Positions 7,780-17,299 are shown, numbered from the stretch's first letter. The stretch is DNA of 64,000 nt from JBKCUK01 sp046318415 (GCA_046318415.1 JBKCUK010000004.1:165775-229774); one strand, 5' to 3'. The notes: generated by a model not told the origin, from the sequence alone. Made by a program: numbers and translations.

Positions 7780-10700
7780 GTGCGTAACCTCTACGCCCGA
7801 CTGCTGATTTCAACCTTCGTGGCGACAACGGGTATTCAAAGTTTATCCGCATCCCAGCAAAACCTACAGCCCCCAACAACAGCGCCAAAAAAATTGACAA
7901 TCAATTTTAAGAAACGTAAGGAAGCTGGCGGTTCTTCGGGTGAAAGTGGCGCTAATTCTGGATCTGAGCGGTCAGCTTCGCCTTCCCATGACCCAGAACC
8001 AGATCTGCAAGCGCCCGCTGCTAAGCGAATAAAACTGGGAGAGCCTCAGGATGGCGCGAATCCGCACACGTTTGCGCAACAGCCCCCACTTGGCGCTGCT
8101 GTAGGGCCAGGTCCGATCGCAGACACCATGCAGGTTGATCCGTTTTTCGGGGGGCAGACGTTCAGCACAGGCCAGGCGGCCAGCCCCTTCGCACCGCCAG
8201 TTCATCAAGCGTTAAATGTATGGATCAAGCCCGATCCAGGGGCTTTGCCTGGGAGCTTGGCTGCCCAGGGGTCTCAATGCACTTCTGCGACATTTATAAA
8301 ACCAGACCCCATGGCCCAAGGGACGCAAGGGGATGGTAGGGATGCCATGGACGTGGATGACGATGAATCCCAAGGGAAAAAGGCTGAGGCTATGGCACCA
8401 GCGCCAGACCTGGACTACACTTCCGTTGCGTTTCCCGTACCTGACTTTGAGCGCATGACTTCCCCAACTTTTCAAGAGGTGGAGCGTTGGGTGCATCAGG
8501 CCAATCGTGGCGACCAGCAGGCGCAAGCACGGGTGATCGAGCGCCACAGTATGGGTGCTTTGCCTGAGCTTCTGATTCCTTTGATTCGTCTAGATTCTTG
8601 GTATGAAAATTTCGACCAATGGGTCCTTGATGATCTGCAGCGCGGCGACCTTGCATTGACGGTCAACAAAGATCTTCTGCTCAACAATCAGGATCTGCAA
8701 AAAAAGATCAACGCGCGGACAAAAAGCCAAGATCCCAAACAAGCCGGCGCAGCCTATACCCTTCTGGGACTGATGGCCGAGGCATCTAAAGATTCTGCAA
8801 CAGCAAAAAAACATTTCAAAGTGGCGGCGGAAAAAGAGCATACCCAGGGGATGTACCATTTTGCGCGCGTAACTCAAGAAACGAATAAAAATTTCAAAAA
8901 AGGCGACATTTTTCTTCTTTATAAGAAGGCAGCCCTTATGGGCCATGCAGACGCCCAGTATCGCGCAGGTAAAATGCGTTATATTAGCAGCGGCATCATT
9001 AAAACTGATGATAAAAGCCAAGAAGATTATTTTTTAATGGCTGCCAAACAGGGGCACCGGGACGCACAGCACAGCATAGGGAAAGATTCTTGGGGGCTTC
9101 ATGCCGCCGAACAGGGCCATGCGGGAAGAGCGTATGATATTTGGAGGCAGTACCCAAAGGATTCTGAACAAAATGAACGAAACTTTCAGCTTTACCTTCG
9201 GTGTCTACAGCTAAAGCATGAAGCGGCATTAGAAGCAGTTAAGAGTAATCATGGTATTCTTGCACATTTGTCTGATGACCAGCGCAAGCATATTCTACTT
9301 TTGATCAAGAAATATGCAGAAGAGGGGCATGAGCAATCGCCCTTTCGTTTATGTTTTTGGTATCTATATGGTATCGGTGTTGAGAAGGACCTGGATAAAG
9401 CTTTTTCCTACTTTGAGAAAATCAAACAGCGCCAAGGTAATTGGTATTACGTTCAGGATTTCCGGTCTGACTTGATTGATGCTTTACTGGTGAGTGGCAC
9501 CCCCAAACACCTGGAACACGCCGTGGAAGTTTTGCAGGATAAGTACCAAGTTAACGGGACCGGAAGAACAACGCTTGCGCTTGACCAGGTCGCAAAGCTC
9601 ATGCTGAACAGGGACCAGCTGAGCGAGACACACAAGGTAAATCTCGACTCTCTAGCAAAAAACTTTGTTGGTTCGTTTGCCAAAGGGGTACCTCAAGAGC
9701 TTCAAAATTTACATTCACCGAGTTACATGAACCAGGGCTGGTATATTCCTTTTGGTTTGTATTCCATCCTCCATGGTATGAAGTATTCGCACCCGAAGGC
9801 ACTGGAATTAACTGAAAATGATGCAAGCTGGTTAGGTTTAAAGAAATATTTGGAAGGGGGTCAAATTCATTTACCTTTAGAGGCATATAATTTACTCTTT
9901 AAAGACAAACCTTCATTTATTTCACAAAACATCGCTGTCTTAAGACTTGGTTTGAGTGTGCAAAATGCAGAGCCAACCTTTAAAAGAAGAATCTTAGGTT
10001 CACTGGCTGATAAGGGCGATGTGGAGGGCCTGAGGGAGTTATCTAAGTTAGCTCTGAAGGCGAATCTTAGCGAGAAAGTGGTCAAAACTGCAGAAAATTA
10101 TCTTTTGCGAGCAGCAGTCAAAGGGGATGCAGAATCTTTCGAGCTTTTGGGCAAGCTGTATAGTGGTGATTATGGTTTTATCGAGAATCCCCAACAGGCT
10201 CTTAAGTATTTTCAGCTAGCCAAAGATGCAGGCAGAAGAGGGCTAAGCCTGAAGATTGCAAAGCTTCAGGAAAAAACTTCCGGGAGCAATGATGCGCATG
10301 GAATACTTAAGATCTATGAGGCAGCTGCCCGTGCGGGCCAACCAGAAGCCATATTGAAAGTACTGTTGGCCTGTCTTGATTTGCCGGATTCTGTGGATCA
10401 TCCCCTCAATCATTTTGAGAAAAAATTAAGGGCGTATTTTTTTAAAGCTGCCCATTATGAAGCTATGCCTGACCTTGAGTGGGCTGGCCCTCAAAGGTCC
10501 TGTTTTTATTTTGGACGTGATCCGGCCATTGGTGAATTTTGCATCGAGCACGGTTTGCTTTCTGGTTTTCAAGGAGAGCATGATAAAACCAGAGCATTCC
10601 TAAGCTATTATGAAAAGCTTATGGAGTCCATAAAACCAATGGCTGAAGCTGGTGATGTACAGTGTCAAAATTACCTGGGATTTTATGGATACGTACGCCA

Positions 10701-11811
10701 AAAAGTCTTGAAAGACGCTCAGTATACTGACGCCAGTAGCTGGTTAGTCAAAGCCAAGGAGCAAGGACTATGGCAGGCCTTTGCAACTTTGCAGCAGTAT
10801 CATGACAATCACCTCTCCACCTTCGGGCTTGTTGCGGAAGCGGTTGATAGACAAATCCAAGGCCAGCCTATGGTTCCCTTCCTTCAGCATTTTATCATGC
10901 AGCGTCTATCAACGGCGAAAATCCAACATGAAGCACCCCGATATGATAAGTTGGTCCATGATCTGGGGGAAATGGCGGGTGAATTCGGATTATTCGCCGA
11001 TCTCAACCATCCAGAAGCCCGTGAATCTGACAGTATGAAGCGCGATCGTGCGCCCAAGGTTCCCGTGCTGCATGGGATCTATCAACCGTTATCAGATCTT
11101 GCTGTTGAGGCTCTTTTCCTGCTGCGGCACCTGGAACAGCATCCAGGCTTATTGCTTAATGTGATGAGTATAAACACAAATCAGGCTTGTATGCAGATCC
11201 AAGGAACATCCAGATTTTATCAATACTCGATCATCAAACATTTTTCGAATGACGATTATGATGGTCTTCAAATGATATCCGTTGTGGAAGATCAAGATGG
11301 CGTCCTGAAAAGGCTTGCTTCGCTTGTTGATGGAGAGAACCCGCTATGGCTCAAGGCTCAACCAGCCTATGAGCAGGCTTTGAAAGTCATCTTGGATGAC
11401 AGTTCCTACCTCTTGGCAAAGTACAAAAAAAACCTGAGTGAATACAGTGTGTTAAACGCGCACATCCCTACCCTTGAGAGTAATGATCCCGAAAAACCAG
11501 ATCTTTTGGCGCGAAAAGCAAAGCTGGAGGCCAAACTCCAAAGTCTCGCCACGCAATTAAACCAACTGGACCAAAATCCAGAACCAAGTGATGAACAAAG
11601 GTATATTCAGATTCTAAGAGACTTGCCAAAGCGTATTCGCCAAGCGGTGATGGACCATCAAGGGCGACGTAATAAAATGTTTCTTGAGGCCAATCCTTGG
11701 ATAAAAGAGCTTCCTCCTGCGCCACCGGTGCGTCCTGTTGTTGCCCCGTCACCAGCCCCCGCTCGCCAAGGAGGGCAACCCCAAGGCGATGATGAGATGC
11801 AGGTGGATTGA
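7780..11811 (+). CDS. Giant secreted Sel1-repeat protein with nuclear-localisation-like motif
   Basis: A 1343-aa protein starting at GTG 7780 with GAGGAG just upstream. Residues 1-24 form a Sec signal peptide (RLLISTFVATTGI, cut near SLSA). Residues 25-215 are low-complexity, rich in Pro, Gly, Ser and acidic patches, with a basic stretch PKKLTINFKKRK (36-47), PAAKRIKL (79-86, one conservative change from the c-Myc nuclear localisation signal core), two IKPDP elements (149-153, 173-177) and DAMDVDDDE (188-196). From about residue 320 onward degenerate Sel1-like TPR repeats occur, such as AAKQGHRDAQHSIG and FRLCFWYLYGIGVEKDLDKA. The C-terminus is Pro-rich and ends in DDEMQVD, echoing DTMQVD at 115-120. 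Sel1 repeats mediate protein binding and are frequent in effectors of intracellular bacteria. A host-directed role is inference; a periplasmic scaffold is the alternative. Confidence 0.8.
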   Translation: MRNLYARLLISTFVATTGIQSLSASQQNLQPPTTAPKKLTINFKKRKEAGGSSGESGANSGSERSASPSHDPEPDLQAPAAKRIKLGEPQDGANPHTFAQQPPLGAAVGPGPIADTMQVDPFFGGQTFSTGQAASPFAPPVHQALNVWIKPDPGALPGSLAAQGSQCTSATFIKPDPMAQGTQGDGRDAMDVDDDESQGKKAEAMAPAPDLDYTSVAFPVPDFERMTSPTFQEVERWVHQANRGDQQAQARVIERHSMGALPELLIPLIRLDSWYENFDQWVLDDLQRGDLALTVNKDLLLNNQDLQKKINARTKSQDPKQAGAAYTLLGLMAEASKDSATAKKHFKVAAEKEHTQGMYHFARVTQETNKNFKKGDIFLLYKKAALMGHADAQYRAGKMRYISSGIIKTDDKSQEDYFLMAAKQGHRDAQHSIGKDSWGLHAAEQGHAGRAYDIWRQYPKDSEQNERNFQLYLRCLQLKHEAALEAVKSNHGILAHLSDDQRKHILLLIKKYAEEGHEQSPFRLCFWYLYGIGVEKDLDKAFSYFEKIKQRQGNWYYVQDFRSDLIDALLVSGTPKHLEHAVEVLQDKYQVNGTGRTTLALDQVAKLMLNRDQLSETHKVNLDSLAKNFVGSFAKGVPQELQNLHSPSYMNQGWYIPFGLYSILHGMKYSHPKALELTENDASWLGLKKYLEGGQIHLPLEAYNLLFKDKPSFISQNIAVLRLGLSVQNAEPTFKRRILGSLADKGDVEGLRELSKLALKANLSEKVVKTAENYLLRAAVKGDAESFELLGKLYSGDYGFIENPQQALKYFQLAKDAGRRGLSLKIAKLQEKTSGSNDAHGILKIYEAAARAGQPEAILKVLLACLDLPDSVDHPLNHFEKKLRAYFFKAAHYEAMPDLEWAGPQRSCFYFGRDPAIGEFCIEHGLLSGFQGEHDKTRAFLSYYEKLMESIKPMAEAGDVQCQNYLGFYGYVRQKVLKDAQYTDASSWLVKAKEQGLWQAFATLQQYHDNHLSTFGLVAEAVDRQIQGQPMVPFLQHFIMQRLSTAKIQHEAPRYDKLVHDLGEMAGEFGLFADLNHPEARESDSMKRDRAPKVPVLHGIYQPLSDLAVEALFLLRHLEQHPGLLLNVMSINTNQACMQIQGTSRFYQYSIIKHFSNDDYDGLQMISVVEDQDGVLKRLASLVDGENPLWLKAQPAYEQALKVILDDSSYLLAKYKKNLSEYSVLNAHIPTLESNDPEKPDLLARKAKLEAKLQSLATQLNQLDQNPEPSDEQRYIQILRDLPKRIRQAVMDHQGRRNKMFLEANPWIKELPPAPPVRPVVAPSPAPARQGGQPQGDDEMQVD

Positions 11812-11854
11812 TCCATAAGATCCATGAAACCTCTTATTGTCCACCAACACCACC

Positions 11855-11876
11855 AAGGGACCCCAAGGGTCCCTTT
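11855..11876. terminator. Hairpin between convergent Sel1 and hemA genes
   Basis: A 9-bp stem AAGGGACCC (11855-11863) with GGGTCCCTT (11867-11875) closes a 3-base loop. Only three T residues follow on the plus strand, so it may be a weak or factor-assisted terminator serving one or both convergent genes. Confidence 0.55.
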
Positions 11877-11927
11877 CGATTATCTTGCTGAAATGATCAA
11901 TTAAAGGGCGTGTTCAGATTTTTTTAT

Positions 11928-13139
11928 CTAGGCTGCACGCTTGAGTTGGCGTTGGCCCCAAATCTCGGCAAGGGCGCTGACCAATTCATCACACATGCCA
12001 AAGGTGTGCAGGGCTGAAGGAGTCAGGCGTAACCGCTCGGTGCCGACGGGAACTGTTGGATAATTAATGGGCTGCACATAAATTTTGTATTGATGCAGCA
12101 GTTGATCGGCAATGGCTTTACAATTCATGGCATCACCAATGACCACCGGGACAATGTGGGACTGATTCACCAGGTGGGGAATGCCTGCTTTGCTGAGCTC
12201 TGACTTCAGATAGGCAGCATTGTTTTGGTGAATTTCACGCTCACGGGTTGAATGTTTGAGGTGGCGGATGCTGGCCGTTGCCCCGGCACACAAAGCTGGC
12301 GGCAGCGCTGTGGTGAAGATGAATCCAGGGGCAAAGCTGCGCACAAAATCCACAAGATGCTTGGATCCCGTAATATATCCCCCAATCAAGCCAAATGCTT
12401 TGCCCAGGGTGCCCTGGATCAGGCTGAGGCGGTGGCTGAGGCCCTCTTGTTCGGCAATACCGCCGCCGTGGCTGCCGTACATACCGACGCCATGAACCTC
12501 GTCCAGGTAGGTGAGCGCCTGGAATTCATCGGCCACATCACAGATCTTCTCGATGGGGGCAATATCGCCGCCCATGGAGTAGATGGATTCAAAGGCGATC
12601 ATTTTGGGTTGCTTGGGATCGAGGCTTTTCAATTGGCGATGAAGGTCATCCACATCGTTGTGTTTGAAAATGACTTTTTCCGCGCGGCTGTTGCGAATAC
12701 CCTCAATCATCGAGGCATGGTTGTGGGCATCAGAGAAGATCACCAAGCCGGGTATTTTAGAGCCCAAGGTTGAGAGCGTGGTCTGATTGGCGACATAACC
12801 TGAGGTAAAAACCAGCGCAGCTTCTTTATGATGCAGGCTGGCAAGCTCGGCCTCCAGTTTCACCATACTGTGCGTGGTGCCCGAGATGTTACGGGTACCA
12901 CCGGCACCGGCACCCGTTTGCTTCAGCATGTCTTGAATAGCGCTTAACACGCTTTCATTCTGGCCCATGCCCAGATAGTCATTGCCACACCATACGGTGA
13001 TTTTTTCGCGTCCTTCAGGCGTATTCAGCCAGGCATGGGGAAAGTCGCCGCAGATGCGCTCAATATCCATAAAGACGCGGTACTTGCCTTGTTCTTTGAT
13101 GCGCGCGAGAGTCTCGGCGAAATAGGCTTCAAAGTTCAT
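11928..13139 (-). CDS. hemA: 5-aminolevulinate synthase
   Basis: Makes 5-aminolevulinate from glycine and succinyl-CoA with pyridoxal phosphate, the first step of haem synthesis by the C4 (Shemin) route typical of alphaproteobacteria and mitochondria. The 403-aa length fits the family. Visible elements are the substrate loop GGTRNISGTTH, the PLP-contacting SDAHNHASMIEGIR and YLDEVHGVGMYG, and the Schiff-base lysine in QGTLGKAFG. The start is ATG 13137-13139. It is monocistronic here and divergent from xseA. It supplies haem for the cytochromes encoded elsewhere in the window. An ordinary AOS-family aminotransferase such as KBL is less likely given the 5-ALA synthase-specific sequence throughout. 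Confidence 0.95.
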   Translation of the reverse strand: MNFEAYFAETLARIKEQGKYRVFMDIERICGDFPHAWLNTPEGREKITVWCGNDYLGMGQNESVLSAIQDMLKQTGAGAGGTRNISGTTHSMVKLEAELASLHHKEAALVFTSGYVANQTTLSTLGSKIPGLVIFSDAHNHASMIEGIRNSRAEKVIFKHNDVDDLHRQLKSLDPKQPKMIAFESIYSMGGDIAPIEKICDVADEFQALTYLDEVHGVGMYGSHGGGIAEQEGLSHRLSLIQGTLGKAFGLIGGYITGSKHLVDFVRSFAPGFIFTTALPPALCAGATASIRHLKHSTREREIHQNNAAYLKSELSKAGIPHLVNQSHIVPVVIGDAMNCKAIADQLLHQYKIYVQPINYPTVPVGTERLRLTPSALHTFGMCDELVSALAEIWGQRQLKRAA

Positions 13140-13232
13140 ACCTCTCTATACCCCCCCATCAACAACAACGCGCTTCATAAAGACTAGTGCAGCGCACCTG
13201 AATGAATTATTGGTAAATCTAATTGTCCTATT

Positions 13233-14546
13233 ATGGCAAAGGAATTTAGTGCTTTGGATGAAAATAAAGCGACCCTCCCCATTTTATCTGTCAGTGAGTT
13301 CTCGCTCGCTCTCAAGCGGGTGGTGGAAACCCAGTTTTCATTTATTCGCTTGCGCGGTGAGATTAGCGGTGGCAAGCGCCACACCTCAGGCCACTACTAC
13401 TTTGCGCTGAAAGACCAGGATGCAGTTATGGATGCGGTCTGCTGGCGTGGGTCCATGGGTAGCCTAGGATTCACGCCTGCCGATGGTCTTGAGGTGATTG
13501 CCACCGGTCGGCTGTCCACCTATCCCGGGCGCTCGAAATACCAGATGATCGTCGAGCACATGGAGCCTGCGGGTGAAGGGGCACTGCTTAAGCTTTTGGA
13601 AGAGCGTAAACGCATGCTGGCAGCCGAGGGTCTGTTTGCCCTGGAGCGTAAAAAGCCCCTTCCTTTCTTACCCCAAGTGATTGGCATCATCACCTCCCCC
13701 ACCGGGGCGGTGATCCGCGATATTTTGCATCGCTTAAGTGAACGCTTTCCAAGGCACGTCTTACTATGGCCCGTCCTGGTTCAGGGCGAAGGTGCTGCTG
13801 CACAAATTGCTGCGGCCATCCGGGGGTTCAACGCCCTGCCAAAGGGAGGCGAGGTGCCGCGACCCGATCTTTTGATTGTGGCAAGGGGTGGCGGCAGCCT
13901 TGAAGATCTGTGGGCCTTTAACGAGGAAATCGTTGTGCGTGCCACGGCGGCCAGTGACATTCCGCTGATCTCTGCTGTGGGCCATGAGACCGATACCACC
14001 TTAATTGATTATGCTTCAGACCTGCGGGCCCCCACGCCCACGGCCGCTGCCGAGCGGGCTGTGCCGGTGCGGGCAGATCTTGTACAACGCACCCAAGAGC
14101 TAAAGCAACGCCTGCTTCAGGGACTTTATCGACACCACGAAACTCAGCGCCTGCGTTTTACCTCTCTTGCCGCGCGTCTCATTCGTCCGGATCAATTGTT
14201 GGACCAACTGCGCTTGCGGTTGGATGAACGGGGCGAGCGCCATCATCGCGCCATGGCCATTTATCTGCAGCGCCTGCAACAACATCTGGGGCACATGGGG
14301 AAAATGTTGGAAACCTCAGCCTATCACACCACCCTTGCCCGCGGTTTTAGCGTTATTACGGATGGATCTGGAAAGCCACTGACCTCGATTCACGATTTCA
14401 CCCATGGGGAAATGGTGAAAATCACCGTGCAAGATGGTAACTGTCCGGCGCGAATAGAAAAACAGGGGGCAGTTTCTAACAAGCCTCTGAAATCCAAGAA
14501 AACTCAGTTATCATCGCCCTCTTATCAAGGTCATTTGTGGGAGTAA
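13233..14546 (+). CDS. xseA: Exodeoxyribonuclease VII large subunit
   Basis: The large subunit of the single-strand-specific nuclease that trims DNA in mismatch repair and recombination. The 437-aa product starts at ATG 13233. An N-terminal OB-fold is seen around SVSEFSLALKRVVE and RGEISGGKRHTSGHYYFALKD, and the catalytic domain contains IGIITSPTGAVIRDI, ARGGGSLEDLWAFNEE and SAVGHETDTTLIDYASDLRAPTPTAAAE, followed by the coiled-coil C-terminal part. The small subunit xseB is not in the window. A promoter for the next gene lies just after its stop. Confidence 0.96.
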   Translation: MAKEFSALDENKATLPILSVSEFSLALKRVVETQFSFIRLRGEISGGKRHTSGHYYFALKDQDAVMDAVCWRGSMGSLGFTPADGLEVIATGRLSTYPGRSKYQMIVEHMEPAGEGALLKLLEERKRMLAAEGLFALERKKPLPFLPQVIGIITSPTGAVIRDILHRLSERFPRHVLLWPVLVQGEGAAAQIAAAIRGFNALPKGGEVPRPDLLIVARGGGSLEDLWAFNEEIVVRATAASDIPLISAVGHETDTTLIDYASDLRAPTPTAAAERAVPVRADLVQRTQELKQRLLQGLYRHHETQRLRFTSLAARLIRPDQLLDQLRLRLDERGERHHRAMAIYLQRLQQHLGHMGKMLETSAYHTTLARGFSVITDGSGKPLTSIHDFTHGEMVKITVQDGNCPARIEKQGAVSNKPLKSKKTQLSSPSYQGHLWE

Positions 14547-14549
14547 AAT

Positions 14550-14579
14550 TTGCATTTTCGCAAACCTGTCCTATATTAT
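14550..14579 (+). promoter_or_regulatory. Probable promoter of the thioredoxin-TPR gene
   Basis: TTGCAT (14550-14555) and TATTAT (14574-14579) are 18 bp apart, starting 3 bp after the xseA stop and 45 bp before the next start codon. It is a good sigma70-type match by eye. Confidence 0.5.
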
Positions 14580-14624
14580 GCATTAAGATACTGTTAATCA
14601 TTTTCCTGGAGGTTTGCACACATC

Positions 14625-15524
14625 ATGGACGGACTCATTGGGGCGCCGAAACCCTTATCGTCAGCCGTTGCTGTCGGTTTAGCAAACTTTCGCGAAGAAG
14701 TCCTTGATGTTGCCCCCGATCAGGTGATCGTGATTGATTTCTGGGCACCCTGGTGCGGGCCCTGTAAACAGCTGGATCCCATCCTGAACCGCGTGATCGA
14801 ATCTTTCAAGGGCGCGGTGAAGCTGGTTAAAATCAATGTGGATCAAGAACCGCAACTGGCGGCGCAATTTCGCATCCAATCCATTCCAACGGTGGTGATT
14901 TTCAAAAATGGCCAACCTGTGGATGGATTCCAAGGCTTGGTGAGCGAATCTGCCCTGCAGCAAGTGATCGAGCGTCATGTGGACCAAAGCGCTGCCCGCG
15001 ATCGCGAGACTTTGCTAGAGAGCGCAACCCAGGCTTTCTATGCCCAGGACTTAGGTCATGCTGCCGGGCTTTATGCCGCCATCTTGCAACAAGATCCTGA
15101 TCATGTGATGGCCCGTGTCGGATATGCGCGCTGTTTGTTTTTGGGGGGCGAACTTGAACAAGCCGAGGGCTTTATGGCCACTTTTACCCCGGAACAAAAA
15201 CTGTTGCCGGAAGTAAAATCCCTCGACGTTTGGCGTCAATTGATTGTTGAAGGCCTGGCGTGTGGTGATTTAACCGCTTTAAAAGGTGCTGCGCAAGCAG
15301 CACCCGCTGATTTAACGGCGCAATTTATGCTGGCCCAAGGGTGGATGGCCCAAGGTGCTTTGAATGCCGCGCTCCAGCTTCTTTTACAGATCCTTAAAGT
15401 GCAAATGGAAGCCGAGCAGGGTGCCGTCAAAGCTTATCTGCTGCGCTGCTTTGAGGCGTTGGGTAGCAGCCATCCGTTGGTGGTGCAAGCGCGCCGTGAT
15501 TTTTCAAAGTTGATGTTTATTTAG
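14625..15524 (+). CDS. cnoX: Thioredoxin-TPR fusion chaperedoxin (CnoX/YbbN type)
   Basis: A 299-aa protein with an N-terminal thioredoxin fold (about residues 15-120) carrying the active site WAPWCGPCK, and a C-terminal TPR-like region (about 125-295) with the alternating Ala/Leu pattern of YbbN. In E. coli CnoX this combination is a redox-responsive holdase that hands clients to GroEL and DnaK. This protein keeps both cysteines (WCGPC), as in Caulobacter CnoX, so thiol-disulfide activity is likely. The start is ATG 14625 with GGAGG upstream. It is followed 15 bp later by the LON-domain gene, suggesting a small protein-quality operon. Confidence 0.9.
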   Translation: MDGLIGAPKPLSSAVAVGLANFREEVLDVAPDQVIVIDFWAPWCGPCKQLDPILNRVIESFKGAVKLVKINVDQEPQLAAQFRIQSIPTVVIFKNGQPVDGFQGLVSESALQQVIERHVDQSAARDRETLLESATQAFYAQDLGHAAGLYAAILQQDPDHVMARVGYARCLFLGGELEQAEGFMATFTPEQKLLPEVKSLDVWRQLIVEGLACGDLTALKGAAQAAPADLTAQFMLAQGWMAQGALNAALQLLLQILKVQMEAEQGAVKAYLLRCFEALGSSHPLVVQARRDFSKLMFI

Positions 15525-15539
15525 TGAGGACAGGACAGT

Positions 15540-16181
15540 ATGGGACTTACCTCTATGCTCGATCATGCGCAATGGCCGACGCTTTTGGAACTCATCGATA
15601 TGCCAGGCCAGCTTTTGTTGCCACGCTCCAATTTGCCCCTGAATATTGAAGATGCGCGTCACAAACAAGCCATTTTGGATGCCTTGAAGAATGACCGCTA
15701 TATCGGTTTGGTGCAGCCCACGGAAGGCGATGGCGTGTCGCAATCGGGATGTTTGGGGCGCATCACCACCTTTAGTGAATTAGAGGATGACCGCATGTTG
15801 GTGGTGCTTAAAGGCGTTATTCGTTTTAGAATCGCCGAGACTTTGACCACCCCCCAAGGCCCCCTTCGGGCCCGTGTGGATTATGCGCCTTTCACCTTCG
15901 ATGTCCTTGAAGAAGAGACCCTTCCAGAAGATCGTGAACAGCTGCTGTCTTCCCTGAAAGATTATCTGACCCTGCATGAAATTAATGCCAACTGGGAGGA
16001 AATCTACGCGGCATCCGATGATCGCCTGATTGCAGCCCTTGCCATGCTGTGTCCCCTTGATTCAGCTGAAAAGCAGGCGCTTCTTGAAACTCCAACCCTG
16101 CAAGAACGCTGCCGGATGATGACGGCTCTTTTAGAAATGGCATTCATGAAGGGGCGCGCAGGGTCTTGGACCAAGCATTAA
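15540..16181 (+). CDS. LON N-terminal-domain protein
   Basis: A 213-aa protein made only of a LON substrate-binding domain; no AAA ATPase or Ser-Lys protease part is present. Typical elements are LFPL-like LLLPRSNLPLNIEDARH, the VGCxGRI-like SQSGCLGRITTFSELEDDRMLVVLKG and a helical C-terminal half. In alphaproteobacteria such stand-alone proteins are often called peptidase S16 and usually sit, as here, directly after the thioredoxin-TPR gene and before a Trm112-like gene. Its function is not established. The start is ATG 15540 with GAGGACAGGA upstream. Confidence 0.85.
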   Translation: MGLTSMLDHAQWPTLLELIDMPGQLLLPRSNLPLNIEDARHKQAILDALKNDRYIGLVQPTEGDGVSQSGCLGRITTFSELEDDRMLVVLKGVIRFRIAETLTTPQGPLRARVDYAPFTFDVLEEETLPEDREQLLSSLKDYLTLHEINANWEEIYAASDDRLIAALAMLCPLDSAEKQALLETPTLQERCRMMTALLEMAFMKGRAGSWTKH

Positions 16182-16205
16182 TCACAATAAAAGGATTGAA
16201 TTCCC

Positions 16206-16388
16206 ATGGCTGCAGCTATCCTTGACCGCAAATTGTTGGAAATTTTGGTGTGCCCCGTCACGCGGCAAACCCTGCGCTATGATGCGGAAAAGAACGAATT
16301 GATTAGTGACGCCGCTGGTCTTGCCTACCCCATTCGCGATGGCATTCCCATCATGCTGCCCGATGAGGCCCGTAAGTTAGAGGCTTAA
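16206..16388 (+). CDS. Trm112-like small zinc-ribbon-fold protein (UPF0434)
   Basis: A 60-aa protein with the family pattern DRKLLEILVCPVTR, LISDAAGLAYPIRDGIPIMLPDEAR. Eukaryotic Trm112 activates several methyltransferases; the bacterial YcaR-type relative is mostly uncharacterised. Only one cysteine of the usual zinc set remains, which is common in proteobacterial members. It follows the LON-domain gene by 24 bp and overlaps the convergent cation efflux gene by 4 bp. Confidence 0.9.
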   Translation: MAAAILDRKLLEILVCPVTRQTLRYDAEKNELISDAAGLAYPIRDGIPIMLPDEARKLEA

Positions 16389-17299
16389 GAGAGAATACCC
16401 TCATCATGCTTGTCCTCACCCAAATAGGGGTCCTGATGGATGAGCACCTCAGAGTGGGGAAAATGGTTGCGAATGAGAATGGTAATCTCTTCGGCAATGT
16501 CATGGGCGCGGCTGAGGCTCATGTCGGCGTCCATTTCAACATGCAACTGAATAAAGGCATGGGATCCCGATGAGCGCGTGCGAAGGTCATGGATGCCTCG
16601 AACTTCAGGATGCGACCTCACCAGCATAACGATTTGCTCCCTTTTGTCATCGGCGAGCTCGCGGTCAATCAAGAGGTGAAACGCCTCTGAGGCGATGGAC
16701 CAAGCGGTCCACAAAATATAAGCGGCAATTGCCGAGCCTAACAGGGGGTCCAAATAAGGCAAGTTCAGCTGATCGCTGGCGACCAAAGCAATGATGACGC
16801 TGATATTAATCATTAAGTCACTGCGATAATGGGCGGCGTCAGCCTTGATGGCCGTTGAGTGGGTTGTGCGAATGACATAGTTTTGAAAAAGAATCAAAGC
16901 TGCGGTTAGGATAATCGCCAAAATCATAACGGCAATTCCCACCGCCACCGATTCAGTGGGCTCGGGATGGGAAAAGCGATGCAAGGCTTCAAACAATAAC
17001 CATCCCGATGAACCCGCAATAAAGACCGACTGTCCCAGGGCCGCGATGGCCTCGATCTTTCCGTGGCCAAAACGGTGTTCTTCATCTGCGGGGCGGTGGG
17101 CGTGATGGATGGCAATGAGGTTGATGATGGAAGCCGCTGCATCCAAAAGAGAATCCATCAAGGTGGCTTGAAGGCTCAAGGCGTTGGTCATCATATAGGC
17201 GATGAATTTAGCAGCGATCAGGATCACGGCAACGCTGACCGAGGCATAACTGGCCAAACGGACTAATCTTGCGCGGTTAGGGGACTGTGCTTGCGTCAT
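16385..17299 (-). CDS. fieF: Cation diffusion facilitator (FieF-like)
   Basis: A 304-aa inner-membrane antiporter that exports divalent metal (Zn, Fe or Mn) in exchange for protons. Six transmembrane helices occupy about residues 10-210. Metal-site residues are visible: DSLLDAAASIIN in helix 2, the HRPADEEHRFGHGKIEA loop, and HYRSDLMIN in helix 5, matching the FieF/YiiP Asp-Asp and His-Asp site. The cytoplasmic C-terminal domain contains RSSGSHAFIQLHVE and a late His-rich HDEG. The start is ATG 17297-17299. Metal specificity cannot be read from sequence alone. Confidence 0.9.
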   Translation of the reverse strand: MTQAQSPNRARLVRLASYASVSVAVILIAAKFIAYMMTNALSLQATLMDSLLDAAASIINLIAIHHAHRPADEEHRFGHGKIEAIAALGQSVFIAGSSGWLLFEALHRFSHPEPTESVAVGIAVMILAIILTAALILFQNYVIRTTHSTAIKADAAHYRSDLMINISVIIALVASDQLNLPYLDPLLGSAIAAYILWTAWSIASEAFHLLIDRELADDKREQIVMLVRSHPEVRGIHDLRTRSSGSHAFIQLHVEMDADMSLSRAHDIAEEITILIRNHFPHSEVLIHQDPYLGEDKHDEGILS

